Shown here: positions 13,254 through 26,149 of the stretch, one piece after another
Layout: every line of letters starts with the position of its first letter
How positions within the stretch are numbered: position 1 is the first letter of the stretch
Assembly (NCBI GenBank): GCA_963920525.1
Contig: OY986438.1
Coordinates: forward strand, 215,698,896 to 215,762,895
DNA length: 64,000 nt
Origin: Dichetophora obliterata
Taxonomy: Eukaryota; Arthropoda; Insecta; Diptera; Sciomyzidae
Direction: 5' to 3'
The notes under the pieces: generated by a model
Told to the model about the DNA's origin: nothing
Databases searched by the model: none
Seen by the model: the letters and a program-made list of their open reading frames with translations, nothing else
Translations under genes and position numbers: made by a program

Positions 13254-13382
13254 TTGGGTGGAATGCATAAAAAGTGACCTTTGCTTCGACTCGATTTTTC
13301 AAGTCAAAAATTCATGAACTCTCTTAATTTTACTTGAAAAATCGATTTCGAGCAAATTCTCACTTTTAAGCATTCCATCCAG
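13254..13382. repeat. Hairpin repeat with arms of about 50 bp
   Basis: TTGGGTGGAATGCATAAAAA on the left pairs with AAGCATTCCATCC on the right. Pairing continues inward through CGATTTTTCAAGT and ACTTGAAAAATCGA. The loop is only about 20 bp, so this is a compact near-palindrome. It sits just left of Harbinger-like remnants and may be one of their ends, which I cannot show. Confidence 0.55.
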
Positions 13383-14079
13383 TGTCTCTAGGTGAGGCTA
13401 CAAGCGGTGTTACTGGTGCAAGATCTTTTGGAGACAAGCCAAAACATTTTGAAAGTCTTAGAAACGCTGCCACCACCACAAATCTAAATTTCTATTCTAT
13501 AAATAGTTTAAGAAGAAGTAACAATGGAAAATGTTGACAATATCAAAATTCAAAGTGGAAATCCCCCACAAAAGAAAGGGAAATGTTCAAAGAAAACTAA
13601 ACGCCTTGAGAAGCAAATAAATATTCACTCTTAGATATACGAAGAATTAACTAAGAACCTCGTTTGATTATTAAATCGAGTTTCAGATTGCGAAAAAACT
13701 AAATGAAATACTTCAAGCGCAGCTAGATCGTTTAATAAAGGAAAAATAAAAAAACAGCTTCTTGAATTCGAATCAGGAAGAGTTGAATCAAATCTAAACA
13801 TTTAGTTTAATTTTAACAAAACGTGCTTTCTTGAATTTATAATTTTCTCGACCCACATTATTTTTTTATAGTTTCACTTCTTTAATTTTTTACAAAGAAT
13901 GTATGTCTTATTTCAGATTTAATTCAGATTTGTTAATATATATCATATATTTTTGTTTTTTATGCTTTAAACATGAATTGTATTTAATCTATTTGTTGTT
14001 TTTTATATTGAAATAAATGAAATTTTATTTATTTATATCCACTACATAAAGCTTTCTCAAATATTATTTCAAATCTGGA

Positions 14080-14560
14080 TAGCCTCTATTGCGTATCGTT
14101 GTGATGCTATGGTTTCTAGTCCATCATGGTTTTCTTCATCATCATTAATAAATTCTTAATTGGCTTGTTCATCTTCCTCATTGAAACGAATTCTCACATT
14201 GTGAAGTGTTGCACTTACATACATTAATTATTTCAATTGTGCAATTTCCTGGCTTCAAGGAGACATCAAGACCAAATTTTACAAACTCCAATTGCTCTCT
14301 CAATAACGTTGCGGCCACTGAAATCTTAATTCTATTGAACCGGCTGTGTGGTTAATTCTGCAAAAGTTTTTTTTTTTTTAATTATGAACTTTGTATATTT
14401 AAGAAAATTTTACCCAGTAATCTTGTATAGCGAACTCCATTGTATTTGAGTATTTGGCATCGATAAACCTAATCCGCTGCTTATGGTCACATATCTATGA
14501 TTGTAAGGAAAATTACATAAACGAGTTTTTAAGAGCGAAATGGTTATTACTTACAACCAT
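14080..14560 (-). pseudogene. PIF/Harbinger-like transposase remnant
   Basis: Minus-strand reading gives DHKQRIRFIDAKYSNTMEF, then further on GRNVIERAIGVCKIWS, a stop, CLLEARKLHN, and further stops before VQHFTM. The block G/R-N-V-I-E-R-A-I-G-V-x-K-x-x-x-x-C-L-L-x-x-R-x-L-H is the diagnostic C-terminal motif of Harbinger nucleases (HARBI1 family). The copy carries several stops and shifts and is dead. A short plus-strand frame at about 13524-13635 (lysine-rich) might be debris of the companion DNA-binding ORF, but nothing identifies it. Confidence 0.6.
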
Positions 14561-14654
14561 TTCGTTGAAGCTATAAAATCACTTCTTTTTTTTTATTATT
14601 CATATAATTATAAATTTTTACAATAAAATTTGCGCTCCAATGCAAGGGGCTATA

Positions 14655-14770
14655 ATTAGGTGGCCGTCCTATTAACCATTTTGAATTTTAAAATTCTGAC
14701 TTTAGATTCGAAATCAGCGATCCCCTAGCAGTGTAAAATGATGCTGATGGCAACCCTATTATAAAAAATT
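14655..14770 (+). repeat. Single copy of a module shared with the 49.2-51.0 kb foldback
   Basis: The segment containing CCATTTTGAATTTTAAAATT, then CTGACTTTAGATTCGAAATC and AGCGATCCCCTAGCAGTG matches 50340-50400 inside the hAT-type foldback element with about eight differences in 60 bp. A GGTGGCCGTCCTATTAA and GGCAACCCTATTAT context is also shared. This is an isolated fragment of that repeat family. Confidence 0.6.
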
Positions 14771-14879
14771 ACATAATTTTAAAATTCTAATTGAACACCT
14801 GATTGAAAATTCGAAAGTACAATAAAACTTATGGTTATATATATTTTAAAGATAAGATAGTACAGGAAAAGAAAAAAAA

Positions 14880-15990
14880 AGTGATAGTAGAAAATAGACT
14901 AAGGTGAAGAAAAGAAAGATAGGATAGATTGTCTGAAAACACCTCTCACACTGATTTCTCTTAACCTAAGAGGCAGGGCATTCCACAGTCTAATGGCGTT
15001 AAAGAAGAATAAGTTAGACGAAATAAGTTAATTGTGTCTAGCAACAATGAGAACAAGACTTATCCTTGATACACAAAACTATAGTTTTTCATGCAAGTAG
15101 GCTGGCGTTTTAACGTGTATGAGCTTATGTAGAAAAATACAATTTCGTGCATTAAGGTAAGCTATTACGTCACAACCAAGTATTGCGTTTCTAAAGGTTG
15201 AGAGGTGGTCATATTTCCGCAGTCCGTATACATAACGAGTCGCATAATTGAAAGCAATTTGCAACTTCATTTGAGAGGATGAGTCAAGCCTACTACTATA
15301 AACTACATCTGAATACGTTATTATTGGCAAAATTAGTTGTATCACTAACCTACGTTTAACTCTGCCAGGAGTTACATTAGACGTCATTCTTAAATTACGG
15401 AGAACATAATATACTTTTTGAACTACACAATTCACATGATCTACACAGGATAAAGAACAGTTAAAATAAAAACCTAGATTTCTTACTTTGAAAAACACAA
15501 CGAGCTTATTTTGGCCAATAAACAGATCAGGGACATCATCAACACAAGCTTTGTTTTGACACATAGACAGGACATAAGATTTGGAAGCATTAATTTGGAG
15601 ACCATTACTCCTAGCGCACTCATGGATCCTTCATTTAATCTACAGCTTAGGTCATCAAGAAGTCCAGTTCGTCTAGAAAGATAAAGCTGGACATCATCAG
15701 CATATGCATGTACAGATGAAAAAAGATGAAAATATCGTTTATAAAAATAGAGAATAGCAGTGGGCCAAGTATAGAGCCTTGTGGGACTCCACTTGAAACT
15801 AATCAATATTCTGAAATTTTCTGACCAACTTTGACACATTGCAACCTATTAGACAAGTAACTGAACATAAGATTAACAGCACTATCACAGAATCCGTAAT
15901 AACATTTAAGCTTTTGACATAGGTAAGTATGTTTAACTTTATCGAAGGCTTTAGAAAAGTCAAGTAGGCATAGAAAAGTCATACATCCTG
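14880..15990 (-). pseudogene. LINE (third lineage), RT to C-terminus, decayed
   Basis: Reading leftward from about 15990, the minus strand encodes LLDFSKAFDKVKHTYLCQKL and FSYLSNRLQCVKVGQKISEY. It then hits a stop and continues with SSGVPQGSILGPLLFSIFIN. After a frameshift it reads VHAYADDVQLYLSRRTGLLD. A later frame (15079-15564) carries LGFYFNCSLSCVDHV and RLVIQLILPIITYSDVVYSS. The end reads FFFNAIRLWNALPLRLREIS with VRGVFRQ, the usual LINE ORF2 terminus. The RT catalytic YADD is intact but the protein is broken by several frameshifts and stops. It is 5'-truncated in the fingers/palm region and unlike the LINEs at 6.2 and 32.6 kb. Confidence 0.8.
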
Positions 15991-18900
15991 CATCAAGTTG
16001 GTGCGACTTTTTAAAAAAATTGTTATTTTTAACTTTTAAGATTCCTGTAGCGATTGCAAATTGTAACGAAACTTAATAATTCTAGTATAGGATTTAGCGA
16101 CAAGTACTCCTTTAACTATGCACTTTAATTTTTGCGTTTCCGATGAATTGGGACCAAAATATCTTGACCCTGTCTGAAAAAACCTACTTTTTCTTACGAC
16201 ACTTAGCGAGACGAAGGTGCATTAAAAACAAAAAAAAAAAATTTTTGGAACATTGTTTTTTTGCATTATTAACGTTAATAAAATTTAAGTACTTGTTATA
16301 TCATTTTACAGTAAATGTTTTACATTAAATCTTTTAAATTATTATTTTTCAACAAGCAATTTTAGCTTAATATAATTAAGAGGTAATAGCAACCTTTATA
16401 ATTTATTTTACACTAGACTGAATAAGTTGTTTGATTTTGTTCCTTTTTTATGCAATTACATATTGTTTTGTATGTATATTGGTCTTGTAAAAATATTATA
16501 CTTATAAAATTAATGTAATTAAAGAGCAATAGCAACGCAAAAAAAAGACAAGTACTGAATTTTGTTCTTCTAATCTTCTTATACATGTTTTGTTTCTTAT
16601 TATTATATTTCAATAAAAATATTTGTTAGTCTTATAATTAAATATATTAAATTGTTATAGAAGCTTAAAAAGTTGGGTTTTATTATTTAAAAATATTAAA
16701 GTTGTATTTTTGTGTTTAAAAAAATATGAATATATTATTGGTTCTTGAATTTTGATACGTGGATACTTTTTTTTCAAAAGTGACTAGAATTTGACTGGCC
16801 CTAGTTGATAATTTATGTACATTAAACAGCAGAAACATTGTATTTTATGAAGAAATATAATTACTCTATAAATCCTTGTAGTGTTATTGACTTAAATGAA
16901 AATATTTTTGTTTGCTATAATATATTTTTGATAAAATTCTAAGACGATTTCTTGACAGCTATTGTAGTTTCGTTAAGAAAGATATTCTGATGTTACTCTC
17001 TTAAAAAGGTTTCAAAAAGTTTAATACTCCTTAATAGCGCTTAATGACCGTTCAAATAACTAATGAAAATTCTGCCGCTTGCAAGAACACTTTACCAGAA
17101 AATTTTATTAATTATGTAATAAACTGTTATTAATCATTTCTGAATAATTTACAGCTCAAACTAATATTTAAATAGAAATGCTTATCGACCTTGCCTTAAC
17201 TAAATTGGAATCTCACAAGCTCCACTGACAATACCAGACAAAATAAAACCGCTTGAGCTACCACTTCCACCACGCCCGCTGAACATTGTCATTGACTTGG
17301 TTAAGCGCTTAATGAGCATTGGTGAGCAAATAAACCAACAACTACGAGGACAAACACAATTATGTAGAAACACCAACCACTCGCTCACTCAACTCTAACC
17401 ATCATCCGCAACAGTTTCCGCTGCCAAACCGGAAACGCGCGCGCATTCGTCCACCCACTCGCAGAAACATGCAATTGCACGATTGTGTGTGTCCATTGTG
17501 TGCACATGTAATTAGTGCCTTTTCATAGGTATGTGTGTCTCACATGCGTGTATCTGCGATTGTGTCGCAAAATTTTACATGCGGTTTTATTTAATATTTT
17601 AATATAAAATGTTTGAAGTTATGAAATTTTAGTTGCAACGTATTTTCATGTAAGTTTGCATGGTTGCGGTTACGGACACACACACACACACTCACCGACT
17701 TACGCAGCCACACACAGACGCATTGAGTGAAATGCTGCATTGTTTGACTTCAGCTAGATGTCCGCCAGCAAACTTGTATGGTCGTATATTTGACTGTCTG
17801 TCTGCCTGCATATGTATGTATGTGTGTTTTAGTATATGAATAAGTGTGGTTTACGCAGCGACACTATTTGAGCCACAATTCTAAAACTCACTTAGAGCCA
17901 AAAGCCAATGTTGGAGTTAGTAATTTTTGGCACGTGATCACAGCAACAAATTAACTCAAAGCTGTGTTTGTACTCGCAAATATGTCCGCATACAAGTTAA
18001 AAATAGTTTGTCTTTAAGATAATTTAAAGCACACACACAACTTTGGCACAAACCAATTTTTTTTTAAACCAAGTTAAGTTATAAGCCATTTTGAATGCCT
18101 GTTTAGAGTTGGTATTTCAATGAACTTTCCTAAAAACAAGACGTATTTTTATTTTTTCATTTATAGACTCTATTCAGGTCAACGAGGGCTGCATTTTATT
18201 GAAAAACAAAACTAATGGCTAAAATTTGAGTTAGTTAAAATAACAAAAACCAGACTCAGATAATAAAAATTGAATTCACATCTAAACCAATTTACTTAGA
18301 ACAAAAAAAAGATATAACAAAATTTTAGTTCTGTTGAAGATATGGGAAAAGGTTTGACTTTTACCCTTTTGGATCAATTTAGGTAACTCATGTATAAAAA
18401 CAGCCTCGAAATTGCTTATTTGACAAGTAAAATTTGGAGTTGGTTAGAAGCTAACTAAACTTCAGTGAGGTGATCCGCTATTGTCTTTACGAAGTACGAG
18501 AATCCGTTCTCACGTGACAGCCTCGTCACGTATACCTTAATCCAAATACCTAAACCCAATATGTCCAAAAAATTCAACTTCTAGTAAAAAATTTCATAAC
18601 GCCCCGGTTTCTTAACCATTCTTTATCGTACCATTCTCTATATCTATATGAGCTATAATTAATTTTTATAAATTTTTATTAATTTGGGATTTTTCCTAAA
18701 AAAATATTATAAATAATTTTGAAACTTTTAGTAAACTGACCTTTACTGACTTTTATATTTGTACAAAGGGATTTTTATTGATTTCTCATGTTAGAGAATT
18801 GGTGGACTTAAGGCAGTATTCTAATGTAGAAAATTTTAAAAATTACTTTTTATTTCGACAGGTTAGATATTCAAGAATATCTCCTTAAAAATTTTTTCGA

Positions 18901-19325
18901 AATTCTAATTATTTTAAAATTTGTTAAAATGTTGGTGTCGTCAGTTAAACTGCCTGAAACGTAACTTAAAAACTTTAAACGTGTATTTCTCAAAACTACT
19001 TTGACATGACTACACATTTGACTTAATATCTCAAGTTCTAATGGACCGATCAACTTAAAATATGATGTGGGCCTTTTTTATGTATTTTTATTATTTGGAC
19101 TTGATTTATGTAAAAATTTTGTGTTTTAATACTTTTTAAAAATCCAAAATTAAGAATAAAAGACCAAAAAATGCATTTTTTAAATAGAATTATTGCCATG
19201 TTACTATCTCCCGGACTAGGGATATTAATTACTAATATTACTAACTACTAATCTTACAAATTAACAATTTTTTCGGATGGCTAAGAGAGTTGTAATCGTG
19301 TCTACTTCAACAGCGTGTAATTTCG

Positions 19326-19330
<5 letters not shown>
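15991..19330. other. Non-coding stretch
   Basis: No gene was recognised. A (CA)n run lies at about 17679-17690 with TG-rich sequence around 17486-17565 and 17815-17830. The rest is AT-rich and unremarkable. Confidence 0.45.
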
Positions 19331-19331
<1 letters not shown>

Positions 19332-19356
<25 letters not shown>

Positions 19357-19357
19357 G
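19332..19357. repeat. 26-bp poly(T) tract
   Basis: A pure run of T. It could be the poly(A) end of a minus-strand retroelement, but no retroelement coding sequence lies to its right. AATGAAAAATCGCC-type repeats follow immediately. Confidence 0.6.
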
Positions 19358-19583
19358 TAAAGTCAAAGATATGAATTAATGACGTAATGAAAAATCGCCA
19401 AAAAAAGTAAAAAATCGCCCAAAATTTTTTAATACAAAATTGGGTATTTTTTCTTATGAAAATTTCGATCGCTGTTAATTGATGTAGAAGTAACAGAGAT
19501 CCAAGGTTGCAAAACATTGCCATTTCAAGAAGATGAAAACTACCAAAATTTTGTATGTGCAATAAGTTGTACAAAAAACATTT

Positions 19584-21002
19584 ACTTAAACTAAATATTT
19601 TTAGTTTTCTCTTTTTAATAGGCGGACTTCGGCTCCTCCTTAGGGATTACAACCCTCAAAAAGTTAAGACCGGCTTCGCTGTCTACAGTACTTCTGGATA
19701 TAATTTTCCTTTTAATAGGCGGCTTACGGCCACTGCTTAAGGATTACAACCCTCAGTAAGTCCGACACCGGCTTCACTGTCTAGAGTACTTCTGGATATA
19801 ATTAGTATCTGATCGAAACCGGATTTTTGGCCAAAACCGAATATTCGGCCATTTTATAATATTCGGCAGAAACCGAAACTGGTTATTAATATGGAAATTT
19901 AAGTTTTTACAAATATTTTTTTTTATTAAAAAGAAACAAATGTACCATCATAAGAAAAAAATTTAATATGAGAAAAGTATTATTTGAATATTGAAGTTTA
20001 TAATAATAAATTGAAGTTTACTACGTTAATAAATGAGATCATTTCTTATTTTATTTCTTATTACAAAAATATTGCATACTCTATATCTTCTATATATAAG
20101 TACAAAACAAAAGTCTGTTTTTTTTTAAGGTTTAATATTATAAAAATAGAAATATGTCGTTTACTTTTCCTTTATTCCACACACACAGAATTCGTTCGGA
20201 AGTTTAATTATCAATTTTTGGCTTCAGTACCTATAAAACTTAAATATTAATTGCAATAGAGATGATAAAATCGAAAACGATTATATCGAACGCATAAAAT
20301 CAACCAAAATGTTTTGCGTTAACACGATAAATCAAATTATGGACGAATTCATCATTTATGTTTTGTACAATACGTTCAAATATTTTTATTAAACCTAACT
20401 TATATATTAGAATTAAATAACTGATGCAAGAAATTTTTACCAAAGGTTTCGGTTACTTTTGGCTATTCGGCCTCAATATGGTCGAAACTGGCAAAAAGGG
20501 CCAAAAATGGCCGTAACCGAAACCGAAACCGAATGTTTGGTCGGACACTAGATATAATTATATTTTTAAAATAATATGAAAAATTTTAAAATAATGTTGC
20601 AATAAATGTAAAGGCATAATTGATTATGAACGAAAACTTAAATTTTAAATGTTTTTTGTATATATATTAAGACCTTCTTTGTTTAATTCCGGAAATTTCA
20701 GGCCACTCTCAAGTCGTTTAGAAGTTATAGGGCTCCAAGCTCGTAAAAATTAGCCTGAAAAGAGAATTATAAAAAAATAATTATATCCAGAAGTACTGCA
20801 GACAGGGAAGCCGGTGTCGGACTTACTGAGGGTTGTAATCCTTAAGCAACGGCCGAAGGCCGCCTATAAAAAGATAACTATGTATATAAAGAAGTACTGT
20901 AGACAGCAAAGCCGGTGTTGAACTTACTGAGGGATAAAGTCCCTAAGCAGCGGCCGAAGGCCGCCTATTAACAAGAAAAAACTGAATACATTTAGTTTAA
21001 GT
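19584..21002. mobile_element. Palindromic element with inverted pairs of tandem repeats
   Basis: Each arm carries two units of about 97-101 bp. The left units (GGCGG starts at 19621 and 19718) contain TTAGGGATTACAACCCTCA, GACACCGGCTTC and GTACTTCTGGATATAA. The right arm (about 20780-20968) holds the same two units reversed, with CGGCCGAAGGCCGCC. The outer ends ACTTAAACTAAAT and ATTTAGTTTAAGT are reverse complements. Between the arms lie about 220 bp of AT-rich sequence and the inserted hAT-like copy at 19803-20550. No coding capacity was seen. Superfamily and duplication length are unknown. Confidence 0.65.
19803..20550 (-). mobile_element. hAT-like MITE, copy A (8-bp duplication GATATAAT)
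   Basis: The 748-bp unit begins TAGTATCTGATCG and ends CGGACACTA. It is flanked on both sides by the exact 8-bp sequence GATATAAT (19795-19802 and 20551-20558). Subterminal sequence is rich in CCGAATATTCGG and GAAACCGAAACC motifs facing both ways. An 8-bp duplication and TAGTG-type ends fit the hAT superfamily. It has no transposase. Copy B at 51359-52444 is the same family in opposite orientation, and the two align across the interior. Confidence 0.8.
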
Positions 21003-21319
21003 TTTAAGGCTGTGTGCGAATTGATCTAAATGCGACCTAAACTAAATGGTGTCGATAAGGCAGTGGTTCCTAATTTAGGAAAATTATAATCATATTAACT
21101 TTTGTTGAATTGTTTTTGTTATTAACAAAACTTTGAAACATTTAAAATTGGGTAATTTTTAATTAATTTTTTTCGGTGATTTTTCATTTAATTTTTGGGG
21201 CATATTTCATTTGGGTGATTTTTAATTTTCTTTAAAAACGTTTAAAAACTACCTTCTGGCGAAGCAAAAAAACTCGTTTAATTTCTATGGTGCATTTCGA
21301 CAAACTGTCGCACCCAGTG

Positions 21320-21596
21320 AATATTGAAATAAATAAAGAAGCAATTAGAACAGATGGCAACCTTGGTAGAGTTGATGGCGGTGGTCTATAAATAGCCTAC
21401 TGCTTTAAAATGTCATATGATAAGCAGCCATACAATTCAAAAGAATGAATTCCTAAATCTGCGAAGTCATATACAAATTTAAACAGTGAGTTGATCACAG
21501 CTTAATCACTCAAAGACTTCTGAAGAGGAAAATGTAGCGATTTCCGAAACAGACTGTCTAGTCAGCTAAGTGATTGACTCTATACAGAGTTGTTGA

Positions 21597-21642
<46 letters not shown>

Positions 21643-21684
21643 GCCTTCTTAAAAACTTACTTGATCTGAAGCTCACAATGTAAT
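21320..21684 (+). repeat. Interspersed repeat Z, copy 1, with a long TTG microsatellite
   Basis: It aligns end to end with 39397-39754 in the same orientation. Shared blocks include AATATTGAAATAAATAA, GTCATATGAT, AACAGTGAGTTGATCACAGC, TCCGAAACAGA and CTTCTTAAAAACTTAC. An internal run of about 16 GTT triplets (21595-21643) is only four or five triplets in the other copy. There is no coding sequence. It lacks obvious TIRs and a poly(A) tail, so its class is unknown. Confidence 0.75.
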
Positions 21685-21699
21685 TCACGTTTTGGGTGC

Positions 21700-24600
21700 T
21701 TTTTCATTTTTTTGTTTGGTTATTTTTCATTATAGTTTTTAGGCCATTTTTCAGGTTATTTTAGGCCATTTTTCATCTGGGCGATTTTTTTGGCGAGTTT
21801 TCATTAGGCTATTTGTCATAACGCTTAAATAAATAAGTGATAAAAAAAAATGATGGTAAAATATTAATTGGTTCTTTTGGTCGACCGTCAAAAGAGTCCC
21901 GAAATTCGTTCCTCTACACTAGAAAACTTTCTAAACTTAATCTTTTGATGAAGTGTTTGCCTAGTTGAAAATAGCTTTCGGCGCTCCTTAAAATGATTCC
22001 GCTAGGCCAATCTATTATATATTTTTGTAGTATTTAAATTATATCAATTTATACTGAAAATAACCTCTATGAGGTGCTTGGATGGCTCTCAAACTAAAAT
22101 TTTAAACTTGTACTCTTCACAAGTTCAATAATATTTCTGCTTACAAAATCATAGAGGCCCTTTGTTCAGATGCTTTAAACTTTAATGTTTCTTAAACTAT
22201 CTCTATTAATGCATTTTAATGACTTGTACGGTTAACGACAAATAACGACAGAACTGAGATTTTCAGTTTGTAGCAAGCAATAGATCTTATTTTTCTTATT
22301 AGTAATTCCGTTCTGACTCAGAAATGGCCAAAATGCATATAGGACAAATAAAGCGACGAACTGTTTAAACTTAAAAAAACTGAACTTAGTAAAGCAAAGC
22401 ACCTCAACAAGGTTCTGTGAAAAAAACCCAATCTTCAGATACCAAAATTATAAATGTTCAAACGTAACATTTTTTTAACTGGAAATTCTTTAAAATAAGT
22501 TTTCATGAACACAAAAAATTTCATTAAAAACCGTAAAACTATATTCTCAAGTTTCTAAAAAGTAATTTTGTTGGTTTTCAGTTCGGGTTCAACATTGTTT
22601 GGAGTTCATAACAAGTTTAAGCTATGAATTTATTTTTCAGTGAGCTCTGATCGAAGTTTTAACTAAGCTTTAAAGCTCAATATTGAAAGTTCAAACTTAT
22701 GTTAACTTGCCATACAATTTTGACTTATGATTTGATGTGAAAGTAACTTGGGTGGAGGTTTAATATCCAAACATGAAAGAAGTTCTAAACACCTTGAAAC
22801 TGCCTTTATTCGTGGGCCTGGTGACCACAATGAAATTCATCATTCGATCGTGTACTAAAGCAATTCTTTATGTTAAAGAGAGAGAAAAAACTCTGAAATC
22901 ATAAAATCCAGTTTTTGATTGTTTTGAATTTGCTAAATATTTACATAAAATCTGGCATTCTTTTTAACAACTTTTAAAATAAAATATGAAAATATCAGTA
23001 TGTCCTCGTCTTTCCAATTTGACATATTTTATACATTTTTTTACATCCTTACAACTGCTGTAATTTTTTAATCATTTCCGCTCAGCTGCCAATCAACGGG
23101 AGATTTCTTGAAATTGTTTCAGAGAGTTTAAAACTTTTTTACGTTATCAATATTCGTCGCTGCTTCGCCAGCTCGTTATTTTCCATAATTTTATTATCAT
23201 GGCATCATTTTACAGCTACAACATGACTGCCACATAAAACATACAAACACACTCGTACATGCAAATAAAAGCAGTTAATATTTCCGTTAAACAATTAAAT
23301 TAACATCGATCGAAAGTCGTAAAGTTAAAAAAGAACAACCGAAAAAAACATATTTTTTATGGCTTTGCTTTCACTTTCGTCATTTTAGATACTATTTTAT
23401 CTCAAAAATATGGTTTTTGGTGTAGACTTACATGAATTCCTTTAAGTCACAGAAGCCTTAATCTTGCTTTTCTATAAACATATAAAATTTGGAGCACTTT
23501 TTTGAATTTCCCTAGAATAGCAGCGAGCAAGGGACTGTCATAAAAAGATGCTGCTATTTTTAATTTTATGACTCTTGCTTCTGCAGTCGATACTTGATTT
23601 CAATACCAACATCAAAGCCTGCTATGCACAGTAGATACGGTCTCGCGGTAGGTAACTGCAAAAAATACGGCGTCTGTGTATCAATCGAATTCAAATACAA
23701 TTGAAATGAACAGCAACTCTACAGCAAACACAACAAAAATCTACTTAAAAAGTCGTAAATGCTTTCCAACCGCAACAACTCCACAGCTATTCAGCTATAC
23801 GACAGCTACAGATGCGATGTATCTGTATCTCTAATAATGACTGTATGTGCACAATAGTAAAGGATTCACTCGAGCAACACATAACCGACACGCAGATATG
23901 CGACGCTTACATCATGCATGTGTGAGTCCCTAGATCGCTGGGATGCTCTAATTTTGACTTTTACGACTCTTCTTTCGGGCATCGTAAAACGATGGGATGT
24001 CCTCGCGCCCAAGTGAGACTTTCTCTTTTTTTATGTCTTTCCAGTATTTCTGACTTAAAATAATTACATTTGTTTCTAAAGAAAATGAATGTTCTACTCG
24101 AAATTTAGATTGCCTGGCCGAAATTTAACGATTTAAATATTATGAAAAAATTTCCGTTTCTTCTCCAAATAATCAACATAAAATGCACTTATTTAAAAAC
24201 AACAAACATGTTTTTAAAGTCTTACTTATCTGAAGGATCCATCAACAAATCGTCTTAAATGGTTTCTGCTGTTTTGATAACTATATATGTTTTTTAAGTA
24301 CTTATCTCCAAATAAATGGCATTCTATTTCAATATTGGTTTTGTGCTTTTTTGATGATAATGATTATATATATATATATATCAGAGCGTTTTTAAAAGGC
24401 TTGAAATCTTATAAAAACGCTCTTATCAATCACAAATTTTGGGAATAATTGAACAATATTGGGAATAAGCGTTACTATAAAAATGTGTCAAAATTAATTT
24501 AAAACAGTTCGGATGCTCATTACTCATAAAACTTTTATTTATTTTAACAGACTGTAGGAGGAGGTTCATTATAGGACAGTGGCGGATTCAAAAACTCCCA

Positions 24601-25500
24601 TTTGGGGGGAAGGGGCGATCCAAAAAGTGTGATGTCGTTGTAGTAGCAGATAATGGCGATAGTCACTTATATAACGTGGAAAGCATACAAAAAATTTTAT
24701 TAAAAAGAATATCACGGTGGATAAAAATTCAATTCACTAAAAATTGCAATCTAATTCAAAATTAAAAACAAAAAATATTTGGCAATTATAAAAAATGGTT
24801 TCTTGAATAACACGAATATGGCGATTATTTCAAATAAAAGACAGTTATCCAGTCTGCAGTGACTTTATATATAAAGTTCATATGTCTGAAATACAAAAAA
24901 AAAAATTAACATAACGAAATAAAAAAAAAAACGAATAAAATTGTTGTCTTAAATTTTTGAATTAATTGTACTACAAAATTTCTAAACCCTGTTTGAAAAA
25001 TCTAATCACAATTTTTGTATGGGGAATCCCCAGGGGGTTCCAGGGGATGTGCCACTGGCATGGGTGGATCGGCCCTCCAAAGTTAGAAGGGATCGCTAAT
25101 ACATTTGGACTCGATTGGGGCACTTTAAATGGGTTAGAGAGGGATTTTTAAAAATTTGACCCTACGGAAAAGTTGGGGCATTAGAATTCGTTTTAGAGGT
25201 GTAGTTCTTCGGGCAAAGTTTCTTATTTTGATCCCTAGAATACGATTTTCACTGAGCAATGGGCGATTTTTTTGCCTCCCCACAAATCGACCCGGCTTAA
25301 TGTCCGATCAATCTTTCTTCTGTTGTCGTTGAATATGTTTTAAAAATTCTTAAGAGAATCCAGTTTCTCCACTTAAAGGCAATGTTGTTAAAATTTTTAA
25401 AGACTTTGAAGAAGAGGACACACTTCAGCATCACAACAGTCTGATGAGTGTATAATAGGGTGACTCGAAATGTATGGAAAAATGAAGTGTAATAAAAAAT
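21700..25500. other. Mostly non-coding; degenerate GGCGATTTTTCATT repeats at the left
   Basis: At 21700-21812 degenerate units of GGCCATTTTTCA/GGCGATTTTT occur. Their reverse complements (AATGAAAAATCGCC) lie at 19386-19420, so the whole 19.4-21.8 kb nest may sit inside one older inverted-repeat element. At 24384-24423 a small hairpin has 11-bp perfect arms (AGAGCGTTTTT). A CAGTGGCGGATTC motif at 24580 resembles a lone hAT end. No gene was recognised. Confidence 0.45.
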
Positions 25501-25507
25501 AATTATA

Positions 25508-26145
25508 TGGAAAATTATGTCAAAAGCACACTCAATTTTTGAATTTTTGGGATGAAAAAATAAGATATCCTGGATTTGAGGAAAATTGTTTGAGTCTCTA
25601 GCCACCGGAAATGCCGATGAATTTCCCTTAAAAATGTTTTTATATTTTTGATCGACACATTAAATTGTTAATGAATTAAATGATTCTTATTTACTTATTT
25701 ATTCGATAGATCTTCACAAGACCCTTCCAATAAACCCCCTTTCATCAAAATTGAAAAATATTTCGGCGATTTTGATAGATTTCCTTAAAACCGATTAGAC
25801 AAGAAGCAAATGCTTGAATAAATCTAAATTTGTTGTTGTTTTCCATCGAAAATGAACTTCGAACGTAATTAAAATTTTGATGAAGACCAGAATGAATCAA
25901 AGAGAATAACTAAAAGTGATGAACTCAATCATTTGATGCTCGCCTAAATTTAGCAATTAGGAAAAAACTATGATTTTTTTAATTTTTTTGCACTATTTAT
26001 GGAAGCCAATCAAAATTATTTTTTTACTGAATCAAGTGGCTCCACTGATACTCAAATTCTACAAACAGTTTGGGTTAGTATCCTCCAATTCAGGATATCT
26101 TAGTTTTTCATCCCAAAGATTTAGGAATTGAGTGTGATTTTTTAT
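25508..26145. repeat. Inverted repeat pair, possible old MITE
   Basis: The left arm (about 25514-25590) contains CACACTCAATTTTTGAATTT, TTGGGATGAAAAAATAAGAT and ATCCTGGATTTGAGGA. The right arm (about 26055-26140) is the reverse complement with scattered mismatches (ATCCTCCAATTCAGGATATC, TTTTTCATCCCAAAG, GAATTGAGTGTG). About 460 bp of AT-rich sequence separates them. Element ends and target duplications were not resolved. Confidence 0.5.
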
Positions 26146-26149
26146 TTTC

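Noticed and set aside
21700..21830. GGCGATTTTTCATT repeats as a separate satellite
   Set aside because: The units are too degenerate and few to call a tandem array. They are noted only as possible arms of the 19.4-21.8 kb complex.
24580..24605. CAGTGGCGGATTC motif resembling a hAT terminus
   Set aside because: No matching inverted end and no repeated 8-bp flank (TTATAGGA) was found to its right, so I do not call an element.
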